From contig NZ_JAESVD010000005.1 in NCBI RefSeq assembly GCF_016765635.1, positions 62,001 to 126,000 of the forward strand: a stretch of 64,000 nucleotides of DNA, in the 5' to 3' direction. This DNA comes from Shewanella schlegeliana (GTDB taxonomy: Bacteria; Pseudomonadota; Gammaproteobacteria; Enterobacterales; Shewanellaceae). The position numbers and the translations under genes are program-made. Position 1 is the stretch's first letter; each line of letters begins with the position of its first letter. Below the pieces are notes generated by a model. It was given only the letters and a program-made list of their open reading frames with translations, made no database searches and was not told the origin of the DNA. Shown one piece after another: positions 55,425-64,000 of this stretch.

Positions 55425-55865
55425 GTGCAACTTAAACTTGAAGGTGCAAAGGAACATAAAGGTTTTCAATTACAAAACCCTATCCTTATCTATGACATTA
55501 ATGGCTCAGGACTTGCTGATGATATAGATGAGTTTTCCATTGCTAAACTATCCAGCAGAGTTGGAGGTAGCGACTTTGATGGGTTGCTAACTCTAGATAC
55601 TAACAATGATAATTTACTTACAGCTGAAGATTATAATTATGAATCTTTATATGCATGGTTAGCCAACGGAGATGGAATCTGTACCGAAGACGAAATGAAA
55701 TCATTCAGCGAACTCGATATTGAAATGAATTTAGCTAGCAAGAAAGAAAAAATAATGTTAAAGAATGGTAACATAGTCGCAAATAAAATTACGTTCTCAA
55801 TTTCTGGAGTAGAAAGAATTGCACATGATGTTTTTCTATATACAAAGTTAGAAGAAGTAAAATAA
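55425..55865 (+). CDS. Small EF-hand-like protein (RTX-tail type)
   Basis: 146 residues starting with GTG at 55425, five bases after a perfect AAGGAGG. The segment FDGLLTLDTNNDNLLTAED with LYAWLANGDGICTEDEMKSF and FSELDIEMNL resembles the calcium-binding C-terminal region of large RTX/hemolysin-type proteins (dgLLvLD.N.DG.i ... W.D.N.DG...EL.SL.ELGI). Here it stands alone, so it may be an orphan domain or a remnant of a larger gene. The base composition is much more AT-rich than the chromosome. A membrane protein gene follows 38 bp downstream. Confidence 0.65.
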   Translation: MQLKLEGAKEHKGFQLQNPILIYDINGSGLADDIDEFSIAKLSSRVGGSDFDGLLTLDTNNDNLLTAEDYNYESLYAWLANGDGICTEDEMKSFSELDIEMNLASKKEKIMLKNGNIVANKITFSISGVERIAHDVFLYTKLEEVK

Positions 55866-55903
55866 TATAAAAATGTAATTATTTGATGGGATAACCATTT
55901 ACT

Positions 55904-56431
55904 ATGAACTTCATAAAAGAAAGCTCTAAAAAATATGTTTTTGCAATAATTTTATTGGTTGGCGCTATAACAATAGCCCTAACAGAGCGCTTGGGGTTCT
56001 CTAATCCTGATTATGCATTTAGAACATGGTTAACCATTATTGTAACTCCGTGGGCTCTTGGCTATTTAATTAATGAATTAATTAAATACCAAAAGCTCCC
56101 TTCAATAATAAAGTTAAAAAAGGATACAATTGAACACCTAATCGACGAGGAAAATAAAGAATATTCATTAACTGACTTAGAGTGGTTAATAATATACCAA
56201 AAAGATGACTGTTATAAATTCAATTTCAAAACAATTGAAGGTGAAAATTTAAAAACTGGGTTTGATTATTCCAAAAAAAACAGAACATTAGATCATGAAA
56301 TAAAAGTGTCACCCAAAAATTTAGATGAAAAGATAGAAATAAATACCTTAGATAATCACCCATACTTTGAGTCTAATTCTAATTGGAATACAGATGAGGT
56401 GTTAGTCTATAAGCTAAAAACGGCAACCTAA
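55904..56431 (+). CDS. Membrane protein of unknown function, AT-rich
   Basis: 175 residues: two transmembrane helices (residues 10-28, YVFAIILLVGAITIALTE; 40-60, FRTWLTIIVTPWALGYLINE) followed by a cytosolic beta-rich domain of about 110 residues (IIKLKKDTIEHLIDEENKEY; CYKFNFKTIEGENLKTGF) that resembles small PH-like domains in layout only. The gene is AT-rich, like its upstream neighbour. The pair (small secreted-tail-like protein plus membrane protein) recalls toxin/immunity or orphan-immunity layouts; this is speculation. Confidence 0.6.
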   Translation: MNFIKESSKKYVFAIILLVGAITIALTERLGFSNPDYAFRTWLTIIVTPWALGYLINELIKYQKLPSIIKLKKDTIEHLIDEENKEYSLTDLEWLIIYQKDDCYKFNFKTIEGENLKTGFDYSKKNRTLDHEIKVSPKNLDEKIEINTLDNHPYFESNSNWNTDEVLVYKLKTAT

Positions 56432-56827
56432 TTATACGTGTAATAATAAGGCCCGAATTCAACTGCACAAACATAGTATGTGGAGTATGTGGGGTCAGAG
56501 TAAACTTTATTTGCTTGCCATATTTTTTCTTATCCCACGACCTAGCTTTAGACTCCTTACTCTAACCAATTTCTGTCCAAAAATGAGTTAGTGCTTTAGT
56601 CATAACTCTACATGCCAAAGGTTATGTTGTTCAAACTACTTTTAGATACGGCTTAGACCTTCGAAAACAAGGATCTTTGCTGCGATAGCAAGCAACATCA
56701 ATAAAGCGCACGGTGCAACAAGCTGTTATAATGGCAAACAGCAACACAGTTATCAGCGCCAATCAGCGTCTATCTACGCCAAACCGATAACTGCAATAGA
56801 TAACCAGACACCTAATTGAGACTCACC
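56432..56827. other. Gene-free gap upstream of the DEAD-box helicase gene
   Basis: Contains TGGGGTCAGAGTAAACTTTA (56488 region), a sequence of a type I associate with REP/IS200-like transposase surroundings, comparable with the GGGGTCATACTTAATTTGAA seen near 6770. No transposase gene is present. The helicase promoter must lie near its 3' end. Confidence 0.4.
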
Positions 56828-58144
56828 ATGCCGTTTTCTAAGCTTGGATTAAGCACACCTATCGTTAAAGCTGTTACCGAGCAAGGCTACACTAGCCCAA
56901 CTCCGATTCAAGCTAAGACCATTCCCGTTATTTTAAGTCAGCGTAACTTAATTGCTGCAGCGCAAACTGGTACAGGTAAAACCGCCAGTTTTGTATTGCC
57001 AATTTTAGAGATGCTCAGCCGCGGCGAAACCCAGCGTAAGAAGCGTGTCCGCGCCCTAATTCTTACGCCGACTCGCGAACTCGCGGTGCAGGTTGAAGAT
57101 AACATCAGCAAATACGGCAAGCATTTAGCGCTGACCTCTATGGCCATGTATGGTGGCGTCGACTCCAAGCCTCAGCGTGCACGCTTAATTGAAGGCGTCG
57201 ATATTCTAGTGGCGACACCAGGCCGCTTGCTCGACATGTATACCCAGCGCGCCATCCATTTCGATGAGATAGAAATCCTGGTTCTCGATGAAGCCGACAG
57301 AATGCTGGATATGGGCTTTATTGAAGATATCAATAAGATCATCGAAAAGCTGCCTGTCGATAGACAGAGCCTACTTTTCTCGGCGACCTTATCACGCCAG
57401 GTAAAAGAGCTAGCAAGAGCCACGATTACTCGACCAATCGAAATTTCGGTCACTCATAACACCGACAATAAGCCCAAAATTGAACAGTGGCTGGTCACGG
57501 TTGATAAAGACAAAAAATCGGCCTTGTTAAGCCACTTAATTCAAGAGAATAACTGGCAACAAGCGCTTATTTTTATTGAAACTAAGCAAGGCGCTGCCAA
57601 GCTGGTCAGCCAGCTTGAAAAGCGCGGCATTACCGCTGAGTGTATTCACAGCGGCCGCAGCCAAGAGATCCGTGAAAAGATCTTAGCTGACTTTAAGTCG
57701 GGTAAAATAGGCCTATTGATTGCTACCGGAATAGCCGCTCGTGGTCTAGATATCGATGAGCTGCCATTAGTGATTAACTATGACTTACCTTACCCTGCGG
57801 ATGACTATATTCACCGAATCGGACGTACAGGCCGCGCTGGTGCCAGCGGTGAAGCGGTTGCTCTAGTCTCGAAGGATGACTTTAAAAATCTGTGTATGAT
57901 TGAAAGCCGTTTAGGCCACCTAATTGAGCGCAGAGAAGTTGAAGGATTTGCACCACGCAAAGAGGTGCCAGTCTCAATTTTGAACTATAAGCCTAAGAAC
58001 AAGCCAAATGCTGGCGGCGATAAAAAGCCCCATCGTGAGGCTAAAGCCAAAGAGCCTGTGAGCCGTAAATCGAACCATAGCGGTGAGCGTAAAGAACACG
58101 CTAAAAACAGCAATAAGCTACCACCGAATCCGTGGAACTTATAA
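56828..58144 (+). CDS. DEAD-box RNA helicase (RhlE-type)
   Basis: ATP-dependent RNA helicase, 438 residues. Motifs in order: Q-motif region PTPIQAKTIP, I AAQTGTGKT, Ia PTRELA, Ib TPGR, II DEAD, III SAT, IV FIETKQGA, V ARGLDID, VI HRIGRTGRAG. A basic, low-complexity C-terminal tail follows (KPHREAKAKEPVSRKSNHSG). Compact size and tail are those of RhlE-like proteins. The true start is the ATG at 56828 (MPFSKLGLSTPIVKAV), not the upstream in-frame TTG at 56816. Confidence 0.93.
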   Translation: MPFSKLGLSTPIVKAVTEQGYTSPTPIQAKTIPVILSQRNLIAAAQTGTGKTASFVLPILEMLSRGETQRKKRVRALILTPTRELAVQVEDNISKYGKHLALTSMAMYGGVDSKPQRARLIEGVDILVATPGRLLDMYTQRAIHFDEIEILVLDEADRMLDMGFIEDINKIIEKLPVDRQSLLFSATLSRQVKELARATITRPIEISVTHNTDNKPKIEQWLVTVDKDKKSALLSHLIQENNWQQALIFIETKQGAAKLVSQLEKRGITAECIHSGRSQEIREKILADFKSGKIGLLIATGIAARGLDIDELPLVINYDLPYPADDYIHRIGRTGRAGASGEAVALVSKDDFKNLCMIESRLGHLIERREVEGFAPRKEVPVSILNYKPKNKPNAGGDKKPHREAKAKEPVSRKSNHSGERKEHAKNSNKLPPNPWNL

Positions 58145-58445
58145 ATTTTACCCACGAGTGACTCTCCTTAGGTTGTCACAAACTTTGTGCTAGCGGCTTA
58201 TCAAAGCCGCTTATGCTACAGCCAGCAGCTAACTCATTTAGCAATGATCTATTGCCCTACAAAGCGGCTTAACCCTAAGCTGCTTTCCTCTCCTGCATGA
58301 ATAACACTTTCTTTACAATATATTTCCCATAGGCTAGCTTACAGCTTCGGCTAATCTATACTCAGCTTATGCATGTATTTAATCTGTTTATCTTACTCTA
58401 TGTCGCGAACCACTTTAGTTAGACTAGACTCAGCCTAGGAGCGTC
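58145..58445. other. Gene-free gap with a hairpin
   Basis: AGCGGCTT-ATCA-AAGCCGCT at 58192-58211 has perfect 8-bp arms but no T-run. Otherwise nothing is seen; the promoter of the TPR protein gene presumably lies here. Confidence 0.45.
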
Positions 58446-59660
58446 ATGCTTGCTTTTATGCAAAAAATCAATTCCAAACAACGGCTTTTAATCATTCTTG
58501 TCACCTTAGTTTGTGCCATTCTGGTTACAGCTCTTCTAGTCTTCAATAAATTTCAAGCTCAGCCAGTGCCTACTGGATCAATTATCGTGCTACCCATCAA
58601 AGCGCCACCTGCAGTTGGTGCCAACGACTGGCAAGAGTACGCGCAGATGGAGCAAGTGATCGCAAACCTAGGAACATCAGCCCAGTATCCGGTGCTACAA
58701 ACTGAAGATGTGATTGCTATGCTTTCCCAAGCATCTAGCTTTATCCAAGATCAGCAAGCTATCGATCTTGAGCGACTCTTTATCGTTTCAGGAGCATCAT
58801 TAATAGTAGAAACGACGCTCTCAATAAATGATAACAGTTACCAGCTCGACTACCGTTTATTAAGCGCAAAACAGGTAAAGAGTGGAACCATTATAGATAG
58901 ATCTCTATCAGAGGCGAATACTCGGCTGGCTATGCGAATTCAACAGTTCGTAGACCTCCCTCCTAGCCAAATCAAGGGGAGCGCCAATGCTTGGTTTTCT
59001 CAGCCACAACTCATTCAAGCGCTTAAACAGATCCAATATAGTGAATTAGCCGATGCACAAACAAGCCTCAACGAGCTACTGACGCAAACGCCCAACAATC
59101 TTATCGCCATAAGACTATTAGCCGAGTTGCTCACGGCACAAGACAGCAGTGAAGACGGAACTGGCGATGCACTCATCCTAGCCAAGCGATGGCTTGATAA
59201 GGGCATAGCCCATGGGGTTGCGAGCGGTGACTCACGACAAGTAGCAAGATTAAGGCTCACTTTAGCCCAACTCCTACTGAAAAAAGGATTGCCAGAGTTA
59301 GCGATTACTCAGTTGTCTCAAGCAAGAACATTAGCCGCCAATAGCCAAGATTGGCTCTACCTAGGCTATATTTCCAACTGGTCAGGGCACATCTACCAAC
59401 ACCTTAATCGCTATCAAAACGCCAACGCACAATACCAATACTCTCTAAACTATCATCAAAAAGCAGGCTACCCCGCAGGTCAAGTTATGGCACTAAACAA
59501 CCTTGCGGAGTTGGAAGTATTGCAACATAACTATTCGCTCGCATATAAAGCGATTAATCAGTCAGTAGCAATAGTGACTCAAAGAGACTTAACTCAACTT
59601 CGTGAACCAACATTTAAGCTATTAGCTCAGATTGAAAATAAGCTGCAACGCATCCGCTAA
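58446..59660 (+). CDS. Membrane-anchored TPR protein (CadC-periplasmic-like)
   Basis: 404 residues: one N-terminal transmembrane helix (LLIILVTLVCAILVTALLVF), then a periplasmic domain. Its first part (IIVLPIKAP, LQTEDVIAML, FIVSGASLIVETTL) resembles the C-terminal half of CadC/ToxR-like regulators; its second half contains TPR-like helices (AQTSLNELLTQTPNNLIAIR, QDWLYLGYISNWSGHIYQHL). A helix-turn-helix domain is absent, so it is not itself a regulator. It may be a sensor partner. It ends convergently with, and overlaps by 4 bp, the amidohydrolase gene. Confidence 0.7.
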   Translation: MLAFMQKINSKQRLLIILVTLVCAILVTALLVFNKFQAQPVPTGSIIVLPIKAPPAVGANDWQEYAQMEQVIANLGTSAQYPVLQTEDVIAMLSQASSFIQDQQAIDLERLFIVSGASLIVETTLSINDNSYQLDYRLLSAKQVKSGTIIDRSLSEANTRLAMRIQQFVDLPPSQIKGSANAWFSQPQLIQALKQIQYSELADAQTSLNELLTQTPNNLIAIRLLAELLTAQDSSEDGTGDALILAKRWLDKGIAHGVASGDSRQVARLRLTLAQLLLKKGLPELAITQLSQARTLAANSQDWLYLGYISNWSGHIYQHLNRYQNANAQYQYSLNYHQKAGYPAGQVMALNNLAELEVLQHNYSLAYKAINQSVAIVTQRDLTQLREPTFKLLAQIENKLQRIR

Positions 59661-60991
59661 TTGTTAGCCTGCTTTGTAAACAAGTCCATGGCGCTGTTTG
59701 TCATGGCTCTAACACCTGTATTAATCGTAGTCGGATAGTCTGGGGCAAATTTACTGGAGTGCAATGACGGCAAAGCTTCGCCAGATTTAAGGCTAGATTG
59801 ATACTCGCTCAGCTCCACAGCGCCTAACCAGAAAAGTGTAATGGGACGCTTATCCTCAGTTAAACCGTAAAGCCCAAAGTCTTCTCCCGCCATCACAGGT
59901 GTGGCAGCAATGACGTTTTCTGCGCCGATCTCTGACTCGATACTTGCCTTTACTAGACCTGCTAATTCAGGATCATTATAGGTTGATGGAATACTCTCGC
60001 CTTGATGCACAACGACCTCTGGATACAAGGCTTCATCTAATCCAGCACTCATCGCAATTCCTTTTGTTAAACGCTTAATGGCAGCAATTTGCTGCAGGCG
60101 AACCTCTGGATTATAGGAGCGCAGGGTAAGCTGTAACTTCACCTCATTGGGGATGATATTGTGCTTTGAACCTCCGTGAATCGAACCGACAGTGATAACA
60201 TTAGGTTCGAGCGGCGACAGCTCTCGACTCGCTACCGTCTGCAATGCCAAAATGATTCTCGCCGCTAACACCACAGGATCCTTAGTTTGGTGCGGATAGG
60301 CGCCGTGACCGCCCTCGCCTTTAACTGTGATATCGACGGAGTCGACATTCGCCAATGCATAGCCTGAAACGATCCCTACCTTGCCAGCAGGTATCGACGC
60401 GCTAACATGTAAACCAAGCACATAGTCAGGGGTGGCAAACTCCTCAAACAAACCTTGCTTTAGCATGGCTTTTGCGCCACCACCGACCTCTTCGGCAGGC
60501 TGAGCCACCACCATCAAGGTGCCCTGCCAATGCGCTTTATTGACCACAAGTTGCTGAGCGGTACCCACGAGACTGGTCATATGTATGTCGTGACCACAAG
60601 CGTGCATGACCCCGACCTCATTGTTATTGGTATCCAAAGATGTGACTTTCGAGGCATAGAACTTACCTGTTTCTTCAGTGATGGGTAGGGCGTCAGTATC
60701 AGCCCTTATCATGACCGTCGGCCCCTCTCCATTTCTTAAAATACCCACCACACCATAACCAGCAAAATTTTCAGTAACTTGGAACCCCAAACTTGCTAAC
60801 TCTTTGGCTATACGCGCGCTACTGTGTTTTTCTTGATAGGAGAGCTCTGGATTTTGGTGCAGATGTAGATATAAGGCTTCAAGACTTGGCATCGCCTTAG
60901 CGGTAGAATCTACCAAGTTGGTGGCATAACAAGCATTAATCAAATTACAACTAATGATGAGTGCAAACGAGGACAGCAGAGGTAATCTCAT
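59657..60991 (-). CDS. Exported M20-family amidohydrolase
   Basis: 444 residues with a signal sequence (MRLPLLSSFALIISCNLINA; a Cys near the cleavage site could make it a lipoprotein). M20/peptidase D family motifs: VMIRADTDALPI, GVMHACGHDIHMT, QPAEEVGGGA, GGHGAYPHQTKDPV and AGEDFGLYG. These fit N-acyl-amino-acid/hippurate hydrolases with two metal ions; the exact substrate cannot be inferred. It is convergent with the TPR protein gene (4-bp overlap of stop codons). Confidence 0.88.
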   Translation of the reverse strand: MRLPLLSSFALIISCNLINACYATNLVDSTAKAMPSLEALYLHLHQNPELSYQEKHSSARIAKELASLGFQVTENFAGYGVVGILRNGEGPTVMIRADTDALPITEETGKFYASKVTSLDTNNNEVGVMHACGHDIHMTSLVGTAQQLVVNKAHWQGTLMVVAQPAEEVGGGAKAMLKQGLFEEFATPDYVLGLHVSASIPAGKVGIVSGYALANVDSVDITVKGEGGHGAYPHQTKDPVVLAARIILALQTVASRELSPLEPNVITVGSIHGGSKHNIIPNEVKLQLTLRSYNPEVRLQQIAAIKRLTKGIAMSAGLDEALYPEVVVHQGESIPSTYNDPELAGLVKASIESEIGAENVIAATPVMAGEDFGLYGLTEDKRPITLFWLGAVELSEYQSSLKSGEALPSLHSSKFAPDYPTTINTGVRAMTNSAMDLFTKQANN

Positions 60992-61374
60992 GATATTTAT
61001 CTCTTATTTTCTGTTAGGCCATCAATGGCTTCTCAACAATCACTCGCACCAAGCTAGCATAATGACGAAACATGTAAACCAGCTAACACTAAATTAGCGA
61101 TAAAAATCAGGAGGGATTTACAATAAAATTATCCGCCAGAAAATGTATCACGCAAACTACATTTGTTAACAACAAATGACAGCAAGACGAATTAGTAGGC
61201 ATCTGTTTTTCCGACAGAAAAGATAAATGTGATCCACTTTCAAGATTTGTTTTTTTGTTATGTAAAGCCTGTAAATTCACTCAATTCAAGCGAGACCCTA
61301 CCCAAATTAGAGTATAAGATAACGCGCGTTTAAAAAAGAGAATAATTCTCATTTGGTTAAAGTTAAGGTGCGTC
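60992..61374. other. Divergent promoter region (amidohydrolase / TonB receptor)
   Basis: No coding potential. The receptor side contains the Fur-like box at 61337-61351 and a TATAAG near 61314. AT-rich stretches are present in between. Confidence 0.5.
61337..61351 (+). promoter_or_regulatory. Fur-like box upstream of the TonB receptor
   Basis: AGAGAATAATTCTCA matches the 7-1-7 Fur consensus TGATAATNATTATCA at 11 or 12 of 14 positions and lies 24 bp before the ATG, where it could block a promoter. It suggests iron-repressed expression. Confidence 0.65.
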
Positions 61375-63654
61375 ATGAATAAGCTCAAAGTTAGTGTACT
61401 GGCTATAGCAGTAAGTACAGCGCTCAATGCTCAGGCTCAAGAAGCCACGGTAGAGACTCAATCAAACCAACAGGCCAGTGCACAAAAGCACGAGGTAATC
61501 GTTATTTCAGGTTCGCGTATGGAGCAGGAAATTGAACAGGTTGCTGGCTCGATTGTGGTCATTGATGAAGAAGCTATTGAAAAAAGCATGAGTAATGACT
61601 TTGGTAGTTTGTTTAGAAATGAGTCTGCCATCGGCGTTAAAGGCGGCGCAGGCAAGCCGACCACTGTGACTATTCGTGGTATCGGTGGCAATCGTGTAAT
61701 GATGGTCAAAGACGGCGTACGCGTTAATAACCAGTATGCATCACCACTAGGCCCTGGCGCAGAAGGTACTGGCCGCGGTCTTACCGAAGTGCAAAGCCTA
61801 AAGCAAGTTGAAGTCGTTAAAGCTGCAGCCTCAACCATGTATGGCTCAGATGCCTTGGGCGGCGTTGTTGTAATGCGCACCAAAGACGCCAGCGACTACC
61901 TAATGGGCGATGACTATTATATGTCGGTTAATGCTGGCTATGCGGGCATTAACAACGAATACGCAGCCGGCTTTACCAGTGCTGCAGCCTACGGCGGCTT
62001 TGAAAATCTGCTGACCTACCAGCACCGTAAAGGTGAAGAGCTGCCTAATTTTTATGACACTCAGCCAGACAGTGATCTAGTGCAAGACAGCGTGCTGTTT
62101 AAGAGCAAATACCATTTCAACGAATACACCTCAGTTCAGCTGACCCTAGACTATCTAGAGCAGACCCTTAAGCGCTGGGACTACGAATTTGATAAAGACA
62201 ATGTTATTGAGGAAAATGTCGATACTGACCGCGACACTCAAGTCATTAATGGTGCCCTGCAGTTAGTCTCAAACAAGCCAACCCAAATGCATGACACCTT
62301 AACGGTGACAGCCTATTTTGGCCAAACTGAGCAGTTAGAGCATAGGGACTATTTTGAGTGGGATAAAGCTGGAACAGCAAGCAGCTTAAGTGAAATCCGT
62401 GATTACAGCTTTGAAGATCAACGCATCGGTATCAACAGCACCTTCAGCAAGTATGTAGGCGGTGACAGCTATGGTCATCAGATCACCTATGGTCTGGACT
62501 ATGAGTTTTCTACTATGTCACGTCATCGCGAAGTCAATGATACCGCTACAGGCGAAACGACGACCCCATTCACCTTTGCCACGACCGACAGTCAACGCCT
62601 AGGTATTTTTATACAGGATGATGTCACTCTGCTTGATGGCGACTTGAATCTAATTGCGGGTCTACGTTATGACTATTTCCGCAACTCTCCAGATCAACAG
62701 CAAGCCGTTGACGCAGGTAAAGATGCTGCAGATTTCCAGACAATGAGTGACAACTTCTGGTCGCCTAAACTGGGCCTAGTCTACCAATTATCAGATTCTG
62801 TTAGCGTCTATGGTCAGTACGCCTATGGCTACAAGATGCCAACCCCAGATCAAAAATGGGGTGAGTTGGAAGTCGATGCGGGCTCGATGACTGATGTGAT
62901 TATTCAGGCTAACTATGACTTAGAGTCTGAGCAATCTCATACTTGGGAAGTCGGCGTTCGCGGCAATCACAGTGACACCAACTATGAGCTAACCGCCTTC
63001 TATACTCTGGCAAAAGACTATATTGACTGGCAGTATGTTAGCTTCAAACCGCCAGTATTTATTCCAGGCTTCCCGCCAGTGATGGAGCCTATGGAGTTTA
63101 AGTACCAGTACTACAACCGCGATGAAGTGACCTTATACGGCGCAGAAGCTCAGGTCAATCATTGGCTAACTGATAGCGTTGAGCTATGGGGTAACATCTC
63201 TTACACCTACGGTGAAGATGAAAACGGCGATTACCTAAACAGTGTCAGTCCACTCAAGGGAACCGCAGGTGTTAACTGGTATACCGACATTGCCGATATG
63301 GAAGCCGATTTTGGCGCAGTCGTACGCTGGGCGGATGATATGAACCGTACCAATGATATCGAGCTAGCCGAAGAAGATATCTGTGCCATGGGCATCTGCA
63401 TCCCTAAAGAGAAGTTTAATGAGGTATACGGTACTGCTGGTTATGCGGTAATGGATCTTACCTTTGGCTTACGCATTGACGATAACTGGAAGTTAAGAGC
63501 TGGCGTATATAACTTGTTTGACAAGGAATATATCGATTATGCCGATGTCGCAGGTCAATCAGTATTCTTACTAGGTGCTAGCATGGATCTAGAAAAAGAA
63601 GACTTTACCCAGCCGGGTCGCTACTTCAACGTGAGCGTGAACTATCAGTTCTAA
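61375..63654 (+). CDS. TonB-dependent outer-membrane receptor
   Basis: 759 residues: signal peptide (MNKLKVSVLAIAVSTALNAQ), TonB box/plug start (HEVIVISGSRMEQEIEQV), plug domain (residues about 45-165; TVTIRGIGGNRVMMVKDGVR, MYGSDALGGVVVMRT) and a 22-strand barrel ending in YFNVSVNYQF. Plug and barrel style resemble hemoglobin/heme receptors (HmuR/HugA group), but the usual FRAP-NPNL block is not obvious (GYKMPTPDQKWGE is in its place), so the ligand is uncertain. A Fur-like box supports an iron-related role. A terminator follows immediately. Confidence 0.87.
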   Translation: MNKLKVSVLAIAVSTALNAQAQEATVETQSNQQASAQKHEVIVISGSRMEQEIEQVAGSIVVIDEEAIEKSMSNDFGSLFRNESAIGVKGGAGKPTTVTIRGIGGNRVMMVKDGVRVNNQYASPLGPGAEGTGRGLTEVQSLKQVEVVKAAASTMYGSDALGGVVVMRTKDASDYLMGDDYYMSVNAGYAGINNEYAAGFTSAAAYGGFENLLTYQHRKGEELPNFYDTQPDSDLVQDSVLFKSKYHFNEYTSVQLTLDYLEQTLKRWDYEFDKDNVIEENVDTDRDTQVINGALQLVSNKPTQMHDTLTVTAYFGQTEQLEHRDYFEWDKAGTASSLSEIRDYSFEDQRIGINSTFSKYVGGDSYGHQITYGLDYEFSTMSRHREVNDTATGETTTPFTFATTDSQRLGIFIQDDVTLLDGDLNLIAGLRYDYFRNSPDQQQAVDAGKDAADFQTMSDNFWSPKLGLVYQLSDSVSVYGQYAYGYKMPTPDQKWGELEVDAGSMTDVIIQANYDLESEQSHTWEVGVRGNHSDTNYELTAFYTLAKDYIDWQYVSFKPPVFIPGFPPVMEPMEFKYQYYNRDEVTLYGAEAQVNHWLTDSVELWGNISYTYGEDENGDYLNSVSPLKGTAGVNWYTDIADMEADFGAVVRWADDMNRTNDIELAEEDICAMGICIPKEKFNEVYGTAGYAVMDLTFGLRIDDNWKLRAGVYNLFDKEYIDYADVAGQSVFLLGASMDLEKEDFTQPGRYFNVSVNYQF

Positions 63655-63681
63655 CGCGTAGCTTGATGATATAGCACCAAT

Positions 63682-63710
63682 AAAAAATGCAGCCTAGGCT
63701 GCATTTTTTT
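63682..63710. terminator. Bidirectional terminator between receptor and the last gene
   Basis: AAAAAATGCAGCCT-AGGCTGCATTTTTT is a perfect palindrome with A-run and T-run on the two sides; it can serve both convergent genes. Confidence 0.88.
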
Positions 63711-63711
63711 A

Positions 63712-64000
63712 TCAATCGAAAGTGAGCGGCAATAAAGTACGATGATGGTGGCAATAACTCACAAGGTGACCCGCCAGACGATCATACAAGTCATCTTTAA
63801 TATAGGGCAGCTCGTCACTGTAAATACGACTGTCGAGTTCTGTTGGTAATACAAAATGAGCGAGGCGGTTAATATCAGCCTCTATAGATAGCCTAGTCTC
63901 AATAGAGAAGGTTTTTGCTAATGGGTAATCCGATGACAGGAAAGCCCTTCTTAAGAACACTAACATCGCATCGAAACTAGCATCCCAATTAAGGTTACCG
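63712..64000 (-). CDS. Unrecognised protein, 5' end outside window
   Basis: The frame is open to the window edge: it reads GNLNWDASFDAMLVFLRRAF and continues to LVSYCHHHRTLLPLTFD, at least 96 residues. The fragment is soluble, with no membrane segment, and no family was recognised. It ends at the shared terminator after the TonB receptor gene. The length and start cannot be known from this window. Confidence 0.65.
   Translation of the reverse strand, partial: GNLNWDASFDAMLVFLRRAFLSSDYPLAKTFSIETRLSIEADINRLAHFVLPTELDSRIYSDELPYIKDDLYDRLAGHLVSYCHHHRTLLPLTFD

Overview
The window is chromosomal DNA of a marine gammaproteobacterium, almost certainly Shewanella. The housekeeping blocks rpsB | map-glnD-dapD, yqcC-truC-yqcA and syd/queF, several small Shewanella/Vibrio-type DUF families, and a complete pfa polyunsaturated fatty acid (EPA-type) synthase locus all point that way. 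No tRNA, 16S/23S rRNA, CRISPR array, prophage or intact insertion sequence was seen.

Layout. 1-5.4 kb: core genes, the 3'-truncated rpsB with a structured leader, divergent from map, glnD and dapD. 5.4-9.6 kb: a small secreted protein, yqcA-truC-yqcC on the minus strand and a DUF3549/DUF3301 pair. 9.6-10.75 kb: no protein genes, but two tandem minus-strand CsrB-type regulatory RNAs, each with many GGA motifs, an intrinsic terminator, a shared -10 sequence and a GacA/UvrY-type box about 170 bp upstream. 10.7-15.5 kb: small conserved genes, Syd and QueF. 15.7-18.7 kb: a minus-strand surface locus with an outer-membrane barrel, two paralogous lipoproteins built from a repeated module, and a decayed type IV prepilin between them. 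19.3-23.5 kb: two related LysR regulators, one with a one-base frameshift, and a periplasmic alkylsulfatase of the metallo-beta-lactamase fold.

23.5-46.2 kb: the PUFA locus. PfaE (phosphopantetheinyl transferase) and an EF-G-like GTPase are on the minus strand. PfaR, PfaA (KS-MAT-six ACPs-KR-DH-like), PfaB (AT), PfaC (KS-CLF-two FabA-like DH) and PfaD (enoyl reductase) are on the plus strand. pfaR, pfaA, pfaB and pfaC overlap by one base at each junction, so they are probably translationally coupled. PfaE activates the six ACPs, PfaA/B/C extend and modify the chain, and PfaD reduces it.

46.2-49.1 kb: downstream of pfaD, its 3' end is present in two further degenerate copies. These flank a lower-GC minus-strand cargo module (KTSC protein, secreted serine hydrolase, secreted EF-hand/carbohydrate-binding-like protein). 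This is the most unusual architecture in the window. 49.2-64 kb: a CHASE4-GGDEF diguanylate cyclase, a penicillin-acylase-family hydrolase, a zinc-ribbon protein, a repeat- and hairpin-rich stretch, an AT-rich two-gene islet, a DEAD-box helicase, a TPR membrane protein convergent with an exported M20 amidohydrolase, a TonB-dependent receptor behind a Fur-like box, and an unrecognised gene cut by the window end.

All assignments come from reading motifs and gene order; no database search was run.
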